From Fibrobacter sp. (lineage in GTDB: Bacteria > Fibrobacterota > Fibrobacteria > Fibrobacterales > Fibrobacteraceae), in assembly GCA_024398935.1 (NCBI GenBank), contig JAKSIH010000013.1, forward strand, positions 1 through 64,000: a stretch of DNA of 64,000 nucleotides, in the 5' to 3' direction. Positions 16,187 to 24,328 of the stretch are shown here, one piece after another. How positions within the stretch are numbered: position 1 is the first letter of the stretch; each line of letters begins with the position of its first letter. The notes beneath the pieces are model-generated. The model worked only from the letters and a program-made list of their open reading frames with translations, was not told the origin of the DNA and ran no database searches. A program made the translations under genes and the position numbers.

Positions 16187-16225
16187 AGGGCGCTCTCGGT
16201 TTATATCCGATGGGCGCCCTTTTTT
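16187..16225 (+). terminator. Rho-independent terminator
   Basis: The stem AGGGCGC / GCGCCCT is followed by TTTTT after the flavodoxin gene. Confidence 0.75.
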
Positions 16226-16299
16226 GTAGCACTTGCATAAGACATTGTCATATACACCAAGATTGATTTTTTTATATATAGCCACAAAAGAAGGTTTAT

Positions 16300-17244
16300 A
16301 TGACAATTGACGAAATGCTCGAGAAGGCAAGTACCGTTGCGATTTTTGGACATGTCCGCCCCGACGGCGACTGCATCGGATCTACCCTGGGTCTTTACAA
16401 CTACATCAAGGATAACTATCCGCAAATCGACGCCACCGTTTTCGTGGAAGGCTTCCCCGAAAGTTACCGTCTGCTGAACGGTTCCAACAAGACCTTGCCG
16501 GAATATGACGGCCGCGACGTGGATCTGGCATTCCTGATGGATACCCCCAGTTTTGAACGCTGCGGAGCCAAGGGCGCCGAATGCCTGGCCAAGGCAAAGT
16601 TCTCCTGCAATATTGACCACCATATCAGTAACCCCCTGAACCTCTGCAACGTAAACATCGTGGAGCCGGAAGCCAGTTCCGCCAGCGAAGTTCTGTACTT
16701 CCAGCTGAACAAGGAAAAGGTGAGCAAGAACGCCGCCAACTGCATGTACCTGGGCATCGTTCACGACACCGGCGCCTTCAAGTTCAGCTGCACCAGCAAG
16801 CGCACCATGAACGCCGTAGGCGACTTCATCGACAAGGGTTGCGACTTCGCAAAGATCGTCAACGAGACTTACTATACCCGCAGCTACAAGCAAACCCTTA
16901 TCACAGGCTTCGCCCTGGAAAAGTCCAAGTTGGCCCTGGACGGCAAGGTGGTTTATTCCTTCGTGACTCAGGCCGACATGGATCGCTACGACGTGAAGCC
17001 TTTCGAAATGGGAACCGTTGTAGATACCCTCCGGGAAGTCAGCGGCACCGAAGTCACCGTCTTCCTGTATCCCGTCAACGGCAAGTACAAAATCAGCATG
17101 CGTTCCAACTACTATGTGGACGTGAACAAGGTGGTGAGCAACTTCGGCGGTGGCGGCCATATGCGTGCAGCCGGCGGCGACACGGAACTAGATCCGGAAA
17201 TCGCCATCGAGAAAATCATCGGTTTTATTAAAGAGCAAATGTAG
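16300..17244 (+). CDS. nrnA: DHH/DHHA1 phosphoesterase, NrnA-like
   Basis: The 314-residue protein has the bifunctional oligoribonuclease/pAp-phosphatase layout. DHH-domain metal ligands are seen in GHVRPDGDCIGSTLGL (residues 17-32), FLMDTPSFER, NIDHHISNPLN (near 102) and GIVHDTGAFKF. The DHHA1 domain ends in SNFGGGGHMRAAGG near 286-299, which binds substrate. NrnA degrades nano-RNA and dephosphorylates pAp. The ribosome binding site is AAGG, eight bases before the ATG. It is followed after 12 bases by the PAP2 gene and probably shares its transcript. Confidence 0.88.
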   Translation: MTIDEMLEKASTVAIFGHVRPDGDCIGSTLGLYNYIKDNYPQIDATVFVEGFPESYRLLNGSNKTLPEYDGRDVDLAFLMDTPSFERCGAKGAECLAKAKFSCNIDHHISNPLNLCNVNIVEPEASSASEVLYFQLNKEKVSKNAANCMYLGIVHDTGAFKFSCTSKRTMNAVGDFIDKGCDFAKIVNETYYTRSYKQTLITGFALEKSKLALDGKVVYSFVTQADMDRYDVKPFEMGTVVDTLREVSGTEVTVFLYPVNGKYKISMRSNYYVDVNKVVSNFGGGGHMRAAGGDTELDPEIAIEKIIGFIKEQM

Positions 17245-17256
17245 AATCGCTGAAAA

Positions 17257-18237
17257 ATGAAGAACCGAATTTTTGTTACCGCCCTTTTGATGGCGTTTGC
17301 AGTTTTTGCAAACGCCCAGGAAACCGTTTCAGAAAATCCGGATCAGCAGCAAAATATTGCTGTAGAAAATGACGCAGCCTCAATTGCAAAAACAGCTAAC
17401 GAAACTGCGAATGGAATCACAAGCGATACCTCGCAGGAAATTGCCCTCGATTACAAGGTTTCGCCCTTCGATCACTTGGGGCACAATATGCTGCTGAGCG
17501 CTTTCGGCTGGCCGCTAGCGTTTCACATGATGGGCAGTTCCGCAACTTACATCCTGTCCACTAACGACGTGGATTTGCAGGTGGCCCGCTTTGCTGCCCG
17601 CCAGAACGAAGTCGCCTACGGAATCGCGTTTACCCCCGGCATGATGATGGGAACGTTCTTCCCCATTCTCGTTCCCGGATACATGCTGTTCATCAGCGAC
17701 AATCCCGAATTGAACAACACCGGTGCAGTAGCCGCCCAGGCAACCGCCGTGGCGTTTCTTTACGACAACATCCTGAAGGCTATTTCTGGCCGAGCACATC
17801 CCGAGGCAGGCAAGAACACCGGTGAACTTTCCAGAGATTTCGACTGGGGATTTTTCAAGCGGGGCGTTTTCTACGGCTGGCCCTCGGGGCACTCCATGAC
17901 AAATGCGGCTCTCGCCATGAGCATCGCCAGCTATAACCGCGATAATCCCTGGGTGGTTACAGGCTGCAGCCTTTACGCAGGCTACATCGCCACAAGTATG
18001 GTTCTTGGCGCCAAGGGAGAAGCCCACTGGTTCTCCGACGCGGTGGCAGGCGTTCTCATGGGAGCCTCCATCGGCTGGTACATCGGCAACACCTTCTATC
18101 AAGAAAAAGCCGCACGTTCAAGCCACAGCCAAATGGTAGGAACCTCCGGCAACCGCAATATGGAACAGCACCGCCTTATAATCGCCCCTCTCTTCTACAA
18201 CGACCACAAGGGCGCAGTGATGTCCGTGAGTTTTTAG
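17257..18237 (+). CDS. PAP2 family phosphatase with signal peptide
   Basis: The protein has 326 residues. The signal peptide MKNRIFVTALLMAFAVFANAQ is followed by a Q/N/A-rich linker, then a PAP2 domain with several membrane segments. The three phosphatase signatures are seen: KAISGRAHP (about residue 175), GWPSGHSM (about 208) and AHWFSDAVAG (about 252). Likely substrates are membrane lipid or undecaprenyl pyrophosphates. The active site would face the periplasm. Confidence 0.82.
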   Translation: MKNRIFVTALLMAFAVFANAQETVSENPDQQQNIAVENDAASIAKTANETANGITSDTSQEIALDYKVSPFDHLGHNMLLSAFGWPLAFHMMGSSATYILSTNDVDLQVARFAARQNEVAYGIAFTPGMMMGTFFPILVPGYMLFISDNPELNNTGAVAAQATAVAFLYDNILKAISGRAHPEAGKNTGELSRDFDWGFFKRGVFYGWPSGHSMTNAALAMSIASYNRDNPWVVTGCSLYAGYIATSMVLGAKGEAHWFSDAVAGVLMGASIGWYIGNTFYQEKAARSSHSQMVGTSGNRNMEQHRLIIAPLFYNDHKGAVMSVSF

Positions 18238-18294
18238 ATTACATTGCGTTCCAACCCATAAAAGTGCCCCCTAATATCTCACTGGAACAAACTA

Positions 18295-18757
18295 TTAGTC
18301 GTCGTCATTGCCCTTTTCGTTGCGACTCGCAAAAACATCTATAGTTAACGCAAATCTATTTTGTTTATTGTCTAAGTCTCTGCCGTAACGAAATTCTAGA
18401 GCAAAGCGTTTGATGATGGAAATGTAAAATCCTGCACCTGCTTCGCGGTAGTATTTGGGACTTGGCGTTTTTCCTGGTACTACGCCAAAGTTGATTTCGT
18501 ATTCTTCATGTCCATTTCTTGAAAAAAGATGCTGCGTAGTCAAACACCCATTCTTCATGGCTGATATCTTTGTCGATATCTTCGTCGTATATTTTACCGC
18601 CATGGTTCAAATCCCCGCCGTATAAAGAAATGTTGGCGTTGGCTGTGACGGTGTTCTTGTTATAGCTATCCATAAAAGCTACAGCAGAAGGCGGACGCAT
18701 AACGGTGCTGCATCCTGTTAGCAAAATTGAAAAAATAAGGTATAGCGCTTTCTTCAT
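18295..18757 (-). pseudogene. Lipoprotein/outer-membrane-like gene split by a frameshift
   Basis: The first part (18757-18506) encodes MKKALYLIFSILLTGCSTVM with a lipobox, then NANISLYGGDLNHGG and DYAASFF. It then runs into a stop. The adjacent frame continues naturally as SRNGHEEYEINFGVVPGKTPSPKYYREAGAGFY up to 18295, ending like a beta-barrel. The switch sits at a run of six A (18522-18527; six T on the coding strand), where loss of one base would restore a protein of about 150 residues. It may be a real pseudogene, a phase-variable tract or a sequencing error. Confidence 0.65.
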
Positions 18758-18789
18758 ACAACTCCTAACGAATAGAATACTAAACCGTT

Positions 18790-18919
18790 CCGACTACTTA
18801 GTTACAATCAAGTCCTCGGACGAATACGAGATTGAATTTCCCATAGAATCAATAAAATCGTGGTACCTCAACCATGTTTCCGGGTATTCCCGCTTAAAGC
18901 CATTCTTTTCTAACAAAAT
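18790..18919 (-). pseudogene. Remnant of the 3' end of a lipoprotein paralogue
   Basis: This segment matches 24332-24456, the last codons and stop region of the lipoprotein gene at 24329, with only a few base changes. At 18918 the match jumps to sequence equivalent to 25284 onward. About 830 bases of the paralogue have been lost at an A/T-rich junction. Confidence 0.75.
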
Positions 18920-18930
18920 TTTTCATATTC

Positions 18931-19809
18931 TCACTCTTCTAGCAAATGAAACTGATCGTTTTTATACTTCGCTACAGGATTCTCCGAAATCTGCCAAGAA
19001 CTATCCGTGGAGAAAATCATATCACCATCGCTTTGGGTATCATAATTCATCCTATAAATAAATTTTCCATTAAACGCAAGAACACTTGTTCTAATACTGC
19101 AAGAATTCTCTCTATGTACGGCGATTGTATCAGTTAAATCTTTTAAAATGGCAAACCCACATCTGTTTTCAGATACAAAGTGCAGCGTCATCAAATCATC
19201 TCCGAAGTACTGGGCGTCTTCCACGCCATCGGGCCACCCGGACTCCTCCTTCGTCACCTGGGTTATCGTATTCTCCGCAGTGTCGAGCAAGGCAAACTTT
19301 TCATAATTCTTAAAGAGAAGTTTACCACCCTTCCAAGTGCGCATTATCGTACTTGATGAATTCATATCCACATAATCACTAACCCATACAGCACGCTTCT
19401 TAACAGGATCCTTTTCAACTTTCCAAATAAAATAAGATTGTTCCTTATACGTATTTTGAGCCATCCAAAACCAGTATAATACAGTAGAATCATCCAGTGC
19501 AGCAAACATCGTATTTCCATAACATGTGTCAAGTGACCCCTCCCAATAATTTTCTCCGTACCATGATTTACAACCTTTTAGCAAAATTCCTTCACTGGTA
19601 CATTCCTTCCAATCATCTAATTTATCTTCATAATGTTTATAATAATGACCAGGGATTATTGCAGTTGAATCACTTACCATGACAAAGCCAGAATCATAAT
19701 GAAACCCCGAATCCAGTAAAACAGGTTCATCGTCATTTCCTAAAATTCCGCACCCCCACATGCCACAACACAGGGCGACTACACAAACAAGCCAATTAAA
19801 ACTTTTCAT
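18931..19809 (-). CDS. Lipoprotein, paralogue A1 of the duplicated cassette
   Basis: The start is set at MKSFNWLVCVVALCCGMWGCG, giving 292 residues with a lipobox at GMWGCG. It overlaps the end of the 220-residue lipoprotein gene by 14 bases. Repeated segments such as GGKLLFKNYEKFALLDTAENTI and DSTVLYWFWM suggest a propeller-like or repeat beta fold. It is nearly identical to the copy at 25296 over the first 215 residues and the last 20 residues, but differs completely in between (about 19005-19186 versus 25368-25539). The function is unknown; it is probably surface or periplasmic. Confidence 0.72.
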   Translation of the reverse strand: MKSFNWLVCVVALCCGMWGCGILGNDDEPVLLDSGFHYDSGFVMVSDSTAIIPGHYYKHYEDKLDDWKECTSEGILLKGCKSWYGENYWEGSLDTCYGNTMFAALDDSTVLYWFWMAQNTYKEQSYFIWKVEKDPVKKRAVWVSDYVDMNSSSTIMRTWKGGKLLFKNYEKFALLDTAENTITQVTKEESGWPDGVEDAQYFGDDLMTLHFVSENRCGFAILKDLTDTIAVHRENSCSIRTSVLAFNGKFIYRMNYDTQSDGDMIFSTDSSWQISENPVAKYKNDQFHLLEE

Positions 19810-20458
19810 AATTTTTCGCCATCGATTCGCAATATGATTTAAGTTTTTCGCCATTTGCGTATAAATAGTCCCTAGCATCAACTACCGTATCCACAACAGA
19901 AATACAACGAAGATGCAATTCTTTTTCATAAGATTTTTCAATTTTCAACTGGGCATTTTTTTCAGCACAGTGCTTTGCAAATCGTGTTGAATCCGTACTT
20001 TTATTTTCTAAGCCTTTCGAATTGTATAGAGCGTCAAATCGTTCCGTTGATACCGGTGTTCCTGCAAATAGGCTCAACAATTGAGTATATTTCTTTAGTC
20101 CAAGACTATCACTCCATGTAAATCTCAGCCCATTCTCGTTCTCAAAGATTTGGATTATACAAGCATCCGCATCATTTCCATAAAAGTGGTGTAGAGATTC
20201 ACTCTGTGTAATAAAAATTATTTCATTCCAAAATAGACTATCTTCCCAATCCTCAACACCCTCAACATCCCACTGATGCTTTACCGAATCCACCGGCACT
20301 TCCGGCACCCAGGTTTGCAGAATCTGGGCCAAGGAATCTGTGTCGGCAATGGTATTCTCGTCAACGACCGTACCGTTGGAAATATTTTCAGATTCCTTCT
20401 GCGAAGAACAACTGACAAGCAGCAGCAAAGCCATCAGCAAACTAAGCATTATTTTCAC
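19796..20458 (-). CDS. 220-residue lipoprotein, cassette copy 1
   Basis: The lipoprotein signal MKIMLSLLMALLLLVSCSS has its cysteine near residue 17. The start is a GTG at 20458, chosen because AGGAGG lies six bases upstream. The ATG three codons later is too far from it. The mature part is acidic, then helical, with KNAQLKIEKSYEKELHLRCISVVD near the end. No known domain is recognised. It overlaps the TIGR02147 gene upstream by 17 bases and the lipoprotein gene downstream by 14, so all three are translationally coupled. The copy at 26149 is nearly identical. Confidence 0.75.
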   Translation of the reverse strand: MKIMLSLLMALLLLVSCSSQKESENISNGTVVDENTIADTDSLAQILQTWVPEVPVDSVKHQWDVEGVEDWEDSLFWNEIIFITQSESLHHFYGNDADACIIQIFENENGLRFTWSDSLGLKKYTQLLSLFAGTPVSTERFDALYNSKGLENKSTDSTRFAKHCAEKNAQLKIEKSYEKELHLRCISVVDTVVDARDYLYANGEKLKSYCESMAKNYEKF

Positions 20459-21287
20459 CGGATTCCTCCTGCACGCGTTCTGTTAGCGGGAACAGTTGCA
20501 TGTTCAATCGATATACGCGATCCATCTTTTTGTCGGAGGAAACCACTTCAACAATCTTATTTCGGCATTCACGAAGCAGAGTCACGATTTTGGCATAGGC
20601 CTCGTCCGACACGCCCATCGTAATGCCTGTAAAGTTTCGTTCCTCCACGGAGAATCTGTCTATGGCTTCTTCAGCAATCTTTGCCATGTCGCGATTCATG
20701 GACCGCATGGCAACCGCCATGGATTCCGTAGAGCCCGTAAGGTTTTTCTCTATCTGACGATATGTATGCGGTTCTGTTTTTTGGAGAAGCCCTGTTTGAA
20801 CTAGGAAATTAAGCGACTGTTCAACCTCGTCGGCATTTGTTTCCTGATGGCATTTTTCCGCCAACTGCTTCGGCACAGCCCCCGGCATGGCAGGAGCCAA
20901 TTCACGCATCACGGGATGCAGCCAGGATTCATAGAACTTGAAAGTGTCTCCACCCAGTATGCGAATCTTGTTCGCATTGGCGATGGCATTCATCTCAACA
21001 AAAGCCTTCTTTTTGTCGTTGTCATTTTTAGACTGATCAAAAATTACCAGGTCCTCGAAGAAGGTAGCTTCCAGCCCCTCAAGGTCCATGGCCTCGGCAA
21101 CCTTGCGTATGCCGGCCTTGCTCAAGTTTGCATCTCTTTCGCAAACCTGCTTTAAGTAATTCGGGGAAATAAAACCTGCCAGCTTGGAGAACTCACGCCA
21201 CGAAAAAACGGAAGTCCGTTTCTTGAAGTCGTAGAAGTCCTGCATGTACTGTCTGTAACTTTGATATTCTATAATTGATTTCATCAA
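20442..21287 (-). CDS. TIGR02147/DUF4423 family protein, intact cassette copy
   Basis: The protein has 281 residues. The N-terminus SIIEYQSYRQYMQDFYDFKKR is typical of the family. The helix-turn-helix covers about residues 29-70 (SWREFSKLAGFISPNYLKQV, then LSKAGIRKVAEAMDL). The C-terminal half holds ITMGVSDEAYAKIVTLLRECRNKIVEVV and DRVYRLNMQLFPLT. Upstream (21322-21424) is a phased array of TGTATT-N4-AATACA-like palindromes, which may be its operators. It heads the cassette and probably regulates it. Confidence 0.85.
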   Translation of the reverse strand: MMKSIIEYQSYRQYMQDFYDFKKRTSVFSWREFSKLAGFISPNYLKQVCERDANLSKAGIRKVAEAMDLEGLEATFFEDLVIFDQSKNDNDKKKAFVEMNAIANANKIRILGGDTFKFYESWLHPVMRELAPAMPGAVPKQLAEKCHQETNADEVEQSLNFLVQTGLLQKTEPHTYRQIEKNLTGSTESMAVAMRSMNRDMAKIAEEAIDRFSVEERNFTGITMGVSDEAYAKIVTLLRECRNKIVEVVSSDKKMDRVYRLNMQLFPLTERVQEESGENNA

Positions 21288-21321
21288 AATAGAATTTAGG
21301 ACAAGACTTGTCTTGTGTCAA

Positions 21322-21424
21322 TAAATTTTATAATACACAGATTGTTTTTTTTGATTTAGTAAAATATCGTATTATAAAACACATTCCTTGTATTTTACAA
21401 TACAGTTTGTATTATGAATTTCTT
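21322..21424. promoter_or_regulatory. Phased palindrome array upstream of TIGR02147 copy 1
   Basis: Matches to TGTATT-N4-AATACA lie at 21322 (degenerate), 21368 (degenerate), 21389-21404 (perfect arms, TGTATTTTACAATACA) and 21409 (half site). The last three are spaced 21 and 20 bases apart, two helical turns. An ACAAGAC-TT-GTCTTGT dyad lies at 21301-21316. Confidence 0.6.
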
Positions 21425-21432
21425 TGTCTTGA

Positions 21433-21528
21433 CTTCTTCACGTAGACAAAGCATCTCCTCGGATTGAGGAACTTGCTTCTTCACATAGACATAGCATCTC
21501 TACAGGTTCGTAGAGCAGCTTCTTCACC
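21433..21528. repeat. 43-bp tandem repeat with variable hairpins
   Basis: CTTCTTCACGTAGACAAAGC (21433), CTTCTTCACATAGACATAGC (21476) and the partial CTTCTTCACC (21519) are spaced exactly 43 bases. Each full unit contains a 5-bp hairpin, TCCTC/GAGGA in the first and TCTAC/GTAGA in the second. The rest of 21529-21608 has nothing recognisable. Confidence 0.7.
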
Positions 21529-21608
21529 GAAATCAAGCTCCAAAATGCCTAATAAAATTGATGGAGTGAATGGTACTGAAAACGGCAAGAACCTTGTGCT
21601 TACCCCCC

Positions 21609-23042
21609 TCACTCCACAAACAAGTCATCCAGCGTGATCTCGCTTTGAACGTCGTTTCGTTGTTCGTTCGGGGCGAGTCCACATGTGGTTGCGAAGGTTA
21701 GGTATAGTGCCTTGCGGGTTTTGGTAACTTGCCGGAACAGCTCCCTGCGGGCCTTGACGGTTTCCATATAATTTGAAGAAATCAAGAATGGCGCGTTTGC
21801 GTATTTCATTTCGCAGAGGTTGATGACGCCGTCCCTGCGGTCAATGAGCAGGTCGATTTGTGCGCCTTTTTCGCCTTTGCTTTTGTCTCCTTTGTGCCGC
21901 CAGGAGCATACGTCACTTGAAATTCCCGAAATTCCAAGTTTCTGCTTGATTTGATTTATGTGCTGTAAACAGACCTGTTCAAAGGCGTATCCGCTCCAGG
22001 CGTTTTTACTTCCAGAGTCGATCATGTTACTCCAGCGGTGTTCATCGCGTCCGCGGTATCCTTTGACGTACCGCAGGTAAAAAAGCGAGAACAGGTCAAC
22101 CATCTGGAACATGGTTTCCTTGGCGTGTTTGCCAAATGCAGTATAACTGCGGATAAAGTCGCATGATTCCAGATTTTTCAGAATTTCTGTAAGTACGCCG
22201 TTGTCCGTAATTTTAAGCGATTCCACGATTTCCGCTCGGGTTATGCCGCAAGCCTTGCTTGCCAAAAGTTCAATCACTCGTTTGTAGGCTATGGAATCGT
22301 TGAACAGTGATTGAAATAGAAAATTGTACTCGTCTGCTAGTTTTGCATTTTTGGAAAAGAAGAGTGTGTCGATATTTTGCGGAACGCTTAGATGGTTGTC
22401 AAGTTTTTCCAGATAGAACGGAGTTCCGCCTAGGCACATGTAGGCGTCTAGAATCTGCTGCCTAGTAAAGGCGAATTTGCGCGACTTGAAAAATTGTTCC
22501 GTTTCGTAAAGGGAGAATGGCCCTAGATGGATGCGCTGGGTCACGCGGTTGTGCAGCCCGCCCTTGTTTCCTAACAATTTGTTTGTCATCCAGGTTGTTG
22601 CCGAACCACACACGATGAATTTCAGATTGTCCTGCATGCAGCCCCAACTGTTCCAGAAAATTTCGAAGGCGCTCAGAAATTTTGACCGGGGTGTATCGAG
22701 CCAGGGAAATTCGTCTATGAACACGATTGCCGGTCTATCCTTGATGGTTGCAAGATGATTTTTCAATAAGCTGAATGCGGCATCCCAGGATTCTACCTGT
22801 GGGGTGTATTGACCGGAATGTGAACTTAGTTGCTGGCAAAACCTTGCAAGTTGCGTTTTTTTGTTGTCCAGGAGGGAGCCTGTGCAGTAGAAGTCGAACT
22901 TGTCTGCGAAATACTCCCGTACTAGGAAAGTCTTTCCGATACGGCGGCGCCCATAGACAGCTATGAGTTCTGCCTTTCCAGAATCTAAAATTTGCTTAAA
23001 AAACGCTTTTTCTGCATTTCTTCCGAAGATTTCGCGAGTCAT
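21609..23042 (-). CDS. AAA+ ATPase with C-terminal DUF234 nuclease-like domain
   Basis: The protein has 477 residues. The Walker A motif is VYGRRRIGKTFLVREYF (about residues 29-45) and Walker B is AIVFIDEFPWLD (about 105). A sensor-like CGSATTWM follows. A winged-helix region covers about 255-310. The C-terminal DUF234 part has a PD-(D/E)XK-like pattern, QIDLLIDRR...INLCEMKY (about 405-430). Such ATPases are common in archaea and anaerobic bacteria and are often single accessory genes of unknown role. It sits between the two cassette copies with its own upstream dyads. Confidence 0.85.
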   Translation of the reverse strand: MTREIFGRNAEKAFFKQILDSGKAELIAVYGRRRIGKTFLVREYFADKFDFYCTGSLLDNKKTQLARFCQQLSSHSGQYTPQVESWDAAFSLLKNHLATIKDRPAIVFIDEFPWLDTPRSKFLSAFEIFWNSWGCMQDNLKFIVCGSATTWMTNKLLGNKGGLHNRVTQRIHLGPFSLYETEQFFKSRKFAFTRQQILDAYMCLGGTPFYLEKLDNHLSVPQNIDTLFFSKNAKLADEYNFLFQSLFNDSIAYKRVIELLASKACGITRAEIVESLKITDNGVLTEILKNLESCDFIRSYTAFGKHAKETMFQMVDLFSLFYLRYVKGYRGRDEHRWSNMIDSGSKNAWSGYAFEQVCLQHINQIKQKLGISGISSDVCSWRHKGDKSKGEKGAQIDLLIDRRDGVINLCEMKYANAPFLISSNYMETVKARRELFRQVTKTRKALYLTFATTCGLAPNEQRNDVQSEITLDDLFVE

Positions 23043-23059
23043 AACAACCTCTTTGTTTA

Positions 23060-23146
23060 GCGAAATCTAATAAAAAATGATAGATTTCGCAATAGTTCAA
23101 ATTATTTTATGTAGCGAAATGTGGTTAGAAATGCTGGATTTCGCTA
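23060..23146. promoter_or_regulatory. Two inverted repeats upstream of the ATPase gene
   Basis: GCGAAATCTA / TAGATTTCGC (23060-23069 and 23081-23090) and TAGCGAAAT / ATTTCGCTA (23112-23120 and 23138-23146) are perfect dyads with a shared half-site. They lie 18-105 bases upstream of the minus-strand start, a fitting place for operator sites. Confidence 0.6.
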
Positions 23147-23242
23147 TAATTCATTTTTTTTTGTATAACGAACACTACATTGTATTTATCCAATGGTTCC
23201 ATTGGAATGGAGTGTACCTTACCTATTCATTTCAACCATCCC

Positions 23243-24157
23243 TTAGGGCAACAATTCCGAAGCGAGGTAGTTTACTTCAGTACCCATTGAATCTGTAAAT
23301 GTTTTTTGCTCCCAATCAACTTTTATTGAAAAAATATTTGAATCTAAATATGATTCAATGAAATAAAACGGTTCTAATAACAAATTCTTTTTGGAACCTA
23401 TATACATTTGTACAAATCTATGATTCCATTTTAAATTTCCATCATAAATATCTGCTAAATATAAAGAATCTTTTTCTAATGACCTAAGCTCTTCTTCAAC
23501 ACTATTCGACACCACCTTTATAGCATTATGTTCGTCAAGAAATAAGCAATTCACATTTTCATTAAAATAGACAACATCATCACATTTCTTAATCCACGCC
23601 AAGTCATCATCCAACTTTATTTCCGTAACTCTATCATTTGCAGTATCTAAAACAGCGAAACTACATCCTTTTGCATTTTTTAACAAAACGTTTCCATTGA
23701 TCCAAGGTCGAACATATGCATTTCCAAACCCTTCGCAAGGACTCACCCAATGAATATTTCCCAAAAGTTCCGGCTTGTGTCCAATTTTCCAAAAACCGTA
23801 TTGTTCTGCAAAATGTATGAAAACAGAGGAATCTCTATAAAAACCTTCTGCAATTGATACTGCATATCCAGCAGTATCCCCCCAAAGTATTTGTTTTTTT
23901 CTATAGTTCACCAAATGCAGACCTGTATTATCAAATTTTAAATGACATTCATCGGATGATACAAAGCCACCAGTTTCCTCACAAACATCATATCGATCAA
24001 CAGTAGTTAACAAAGCCAATGAATCATTCACCAAGGCGACAAGATACCCTCCCTGTCGTCCATCAAAAGTTGTCGTTATTTTATCTCCGCATCCCCCCAG
24101 CAGTCCAACTACAGTCAGGCTCATCAAGAAAATCCAGGCTATACTCCATCTACCCAT
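23243..24157 (-). CDS. Lipoprotein, paralogue C
   Basis: The start is set at MGRWSIAWIFLMSLTVVGLLGGCG, giving 304 residues with a lipobox at LLGGCG. It has the same scheme as the lipoproteins at 24329, 25296 and 18931: LHLVNYRKKQILWGDTAGYA, then WINGNVLLKNAKGCSFAVLDTANDRV and a W...DDVVYFNENVNCL segment. The repeated beta strands suggest a propeller-like fold. It is more diverged than the other three and does not share their leader. The function is unknown. Confidence 0.7.
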   Translation of the reverse strand: MGRWSIAWIFLMSLTVVGLLGGCGDKITTTFDGRQGGYLVALVNDSLALLTTVDRYDVCEETGGFVSSDECHLKFDNTGLHLVNYRKKQILWGDTAGYAVSIAEGFYRDSSVFIHFAEQYGFWKIGHKPELLGNIHWVSPCEGFGNAYVRPWINGNVLLKNAKGCSFAVLDTANDRVTEIKLDDDLAWIKKCDDVVYFNENVNCLFLDEHNAIKVVSNSVEEELRSLEKDSLYLADIYDGNLKWNHRFVQMYIGSKKNLLLEPFYFIESYLDSNIFSIKVDWEQKTFTDSMGTEVNYLASELLP

Positions 24158-24328
24158 ACAGTCTCTTGATTTTTTAGCATACTCTTTACAAAAGCAATAA
24201 AAAGAAATCCACATATTCCTCATCCTTCAACTCCATCAGTAATTTATCATTATCACACTGATTTTCAAAACAATGGCTAGCGCAACCACTTTACGCATAG
24301 ATATTCCTTTCTTTAACTTATTCTAAAG

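Larger units (their letters stand above)
19187..21321 (-). repeat. Duplicated cassette, copy 1
   Basis: This segment recurs at 25540-27512 with a constant offset of 6353 bases and very few base changes, apart from a 162-base deletion in copy 2. It contains the 5' part of a lipoprotein gene, the 220-residue lipoprotein gene and a TIGR02147 gene, in the same orientation. Confidence 0.9.

Noticed and set aside
16201-17160. 319-codon open frame antisense to the NrnA-like gene
   Set aside because: It overlaps a confidently identified gene entirely and shows no family motifs.
21433-21528. CRISPR-like array
   Set aside because: There are only two and a half units and no spacers of constant length between identical repeats. 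No cas genes are present.
21609-23042. Transposase or IS element between the cassette copies
   Set aside because: The protein is an AAA+ ATPase with a DUF234 end. No terminal inverted repeats or target duplications were seen.
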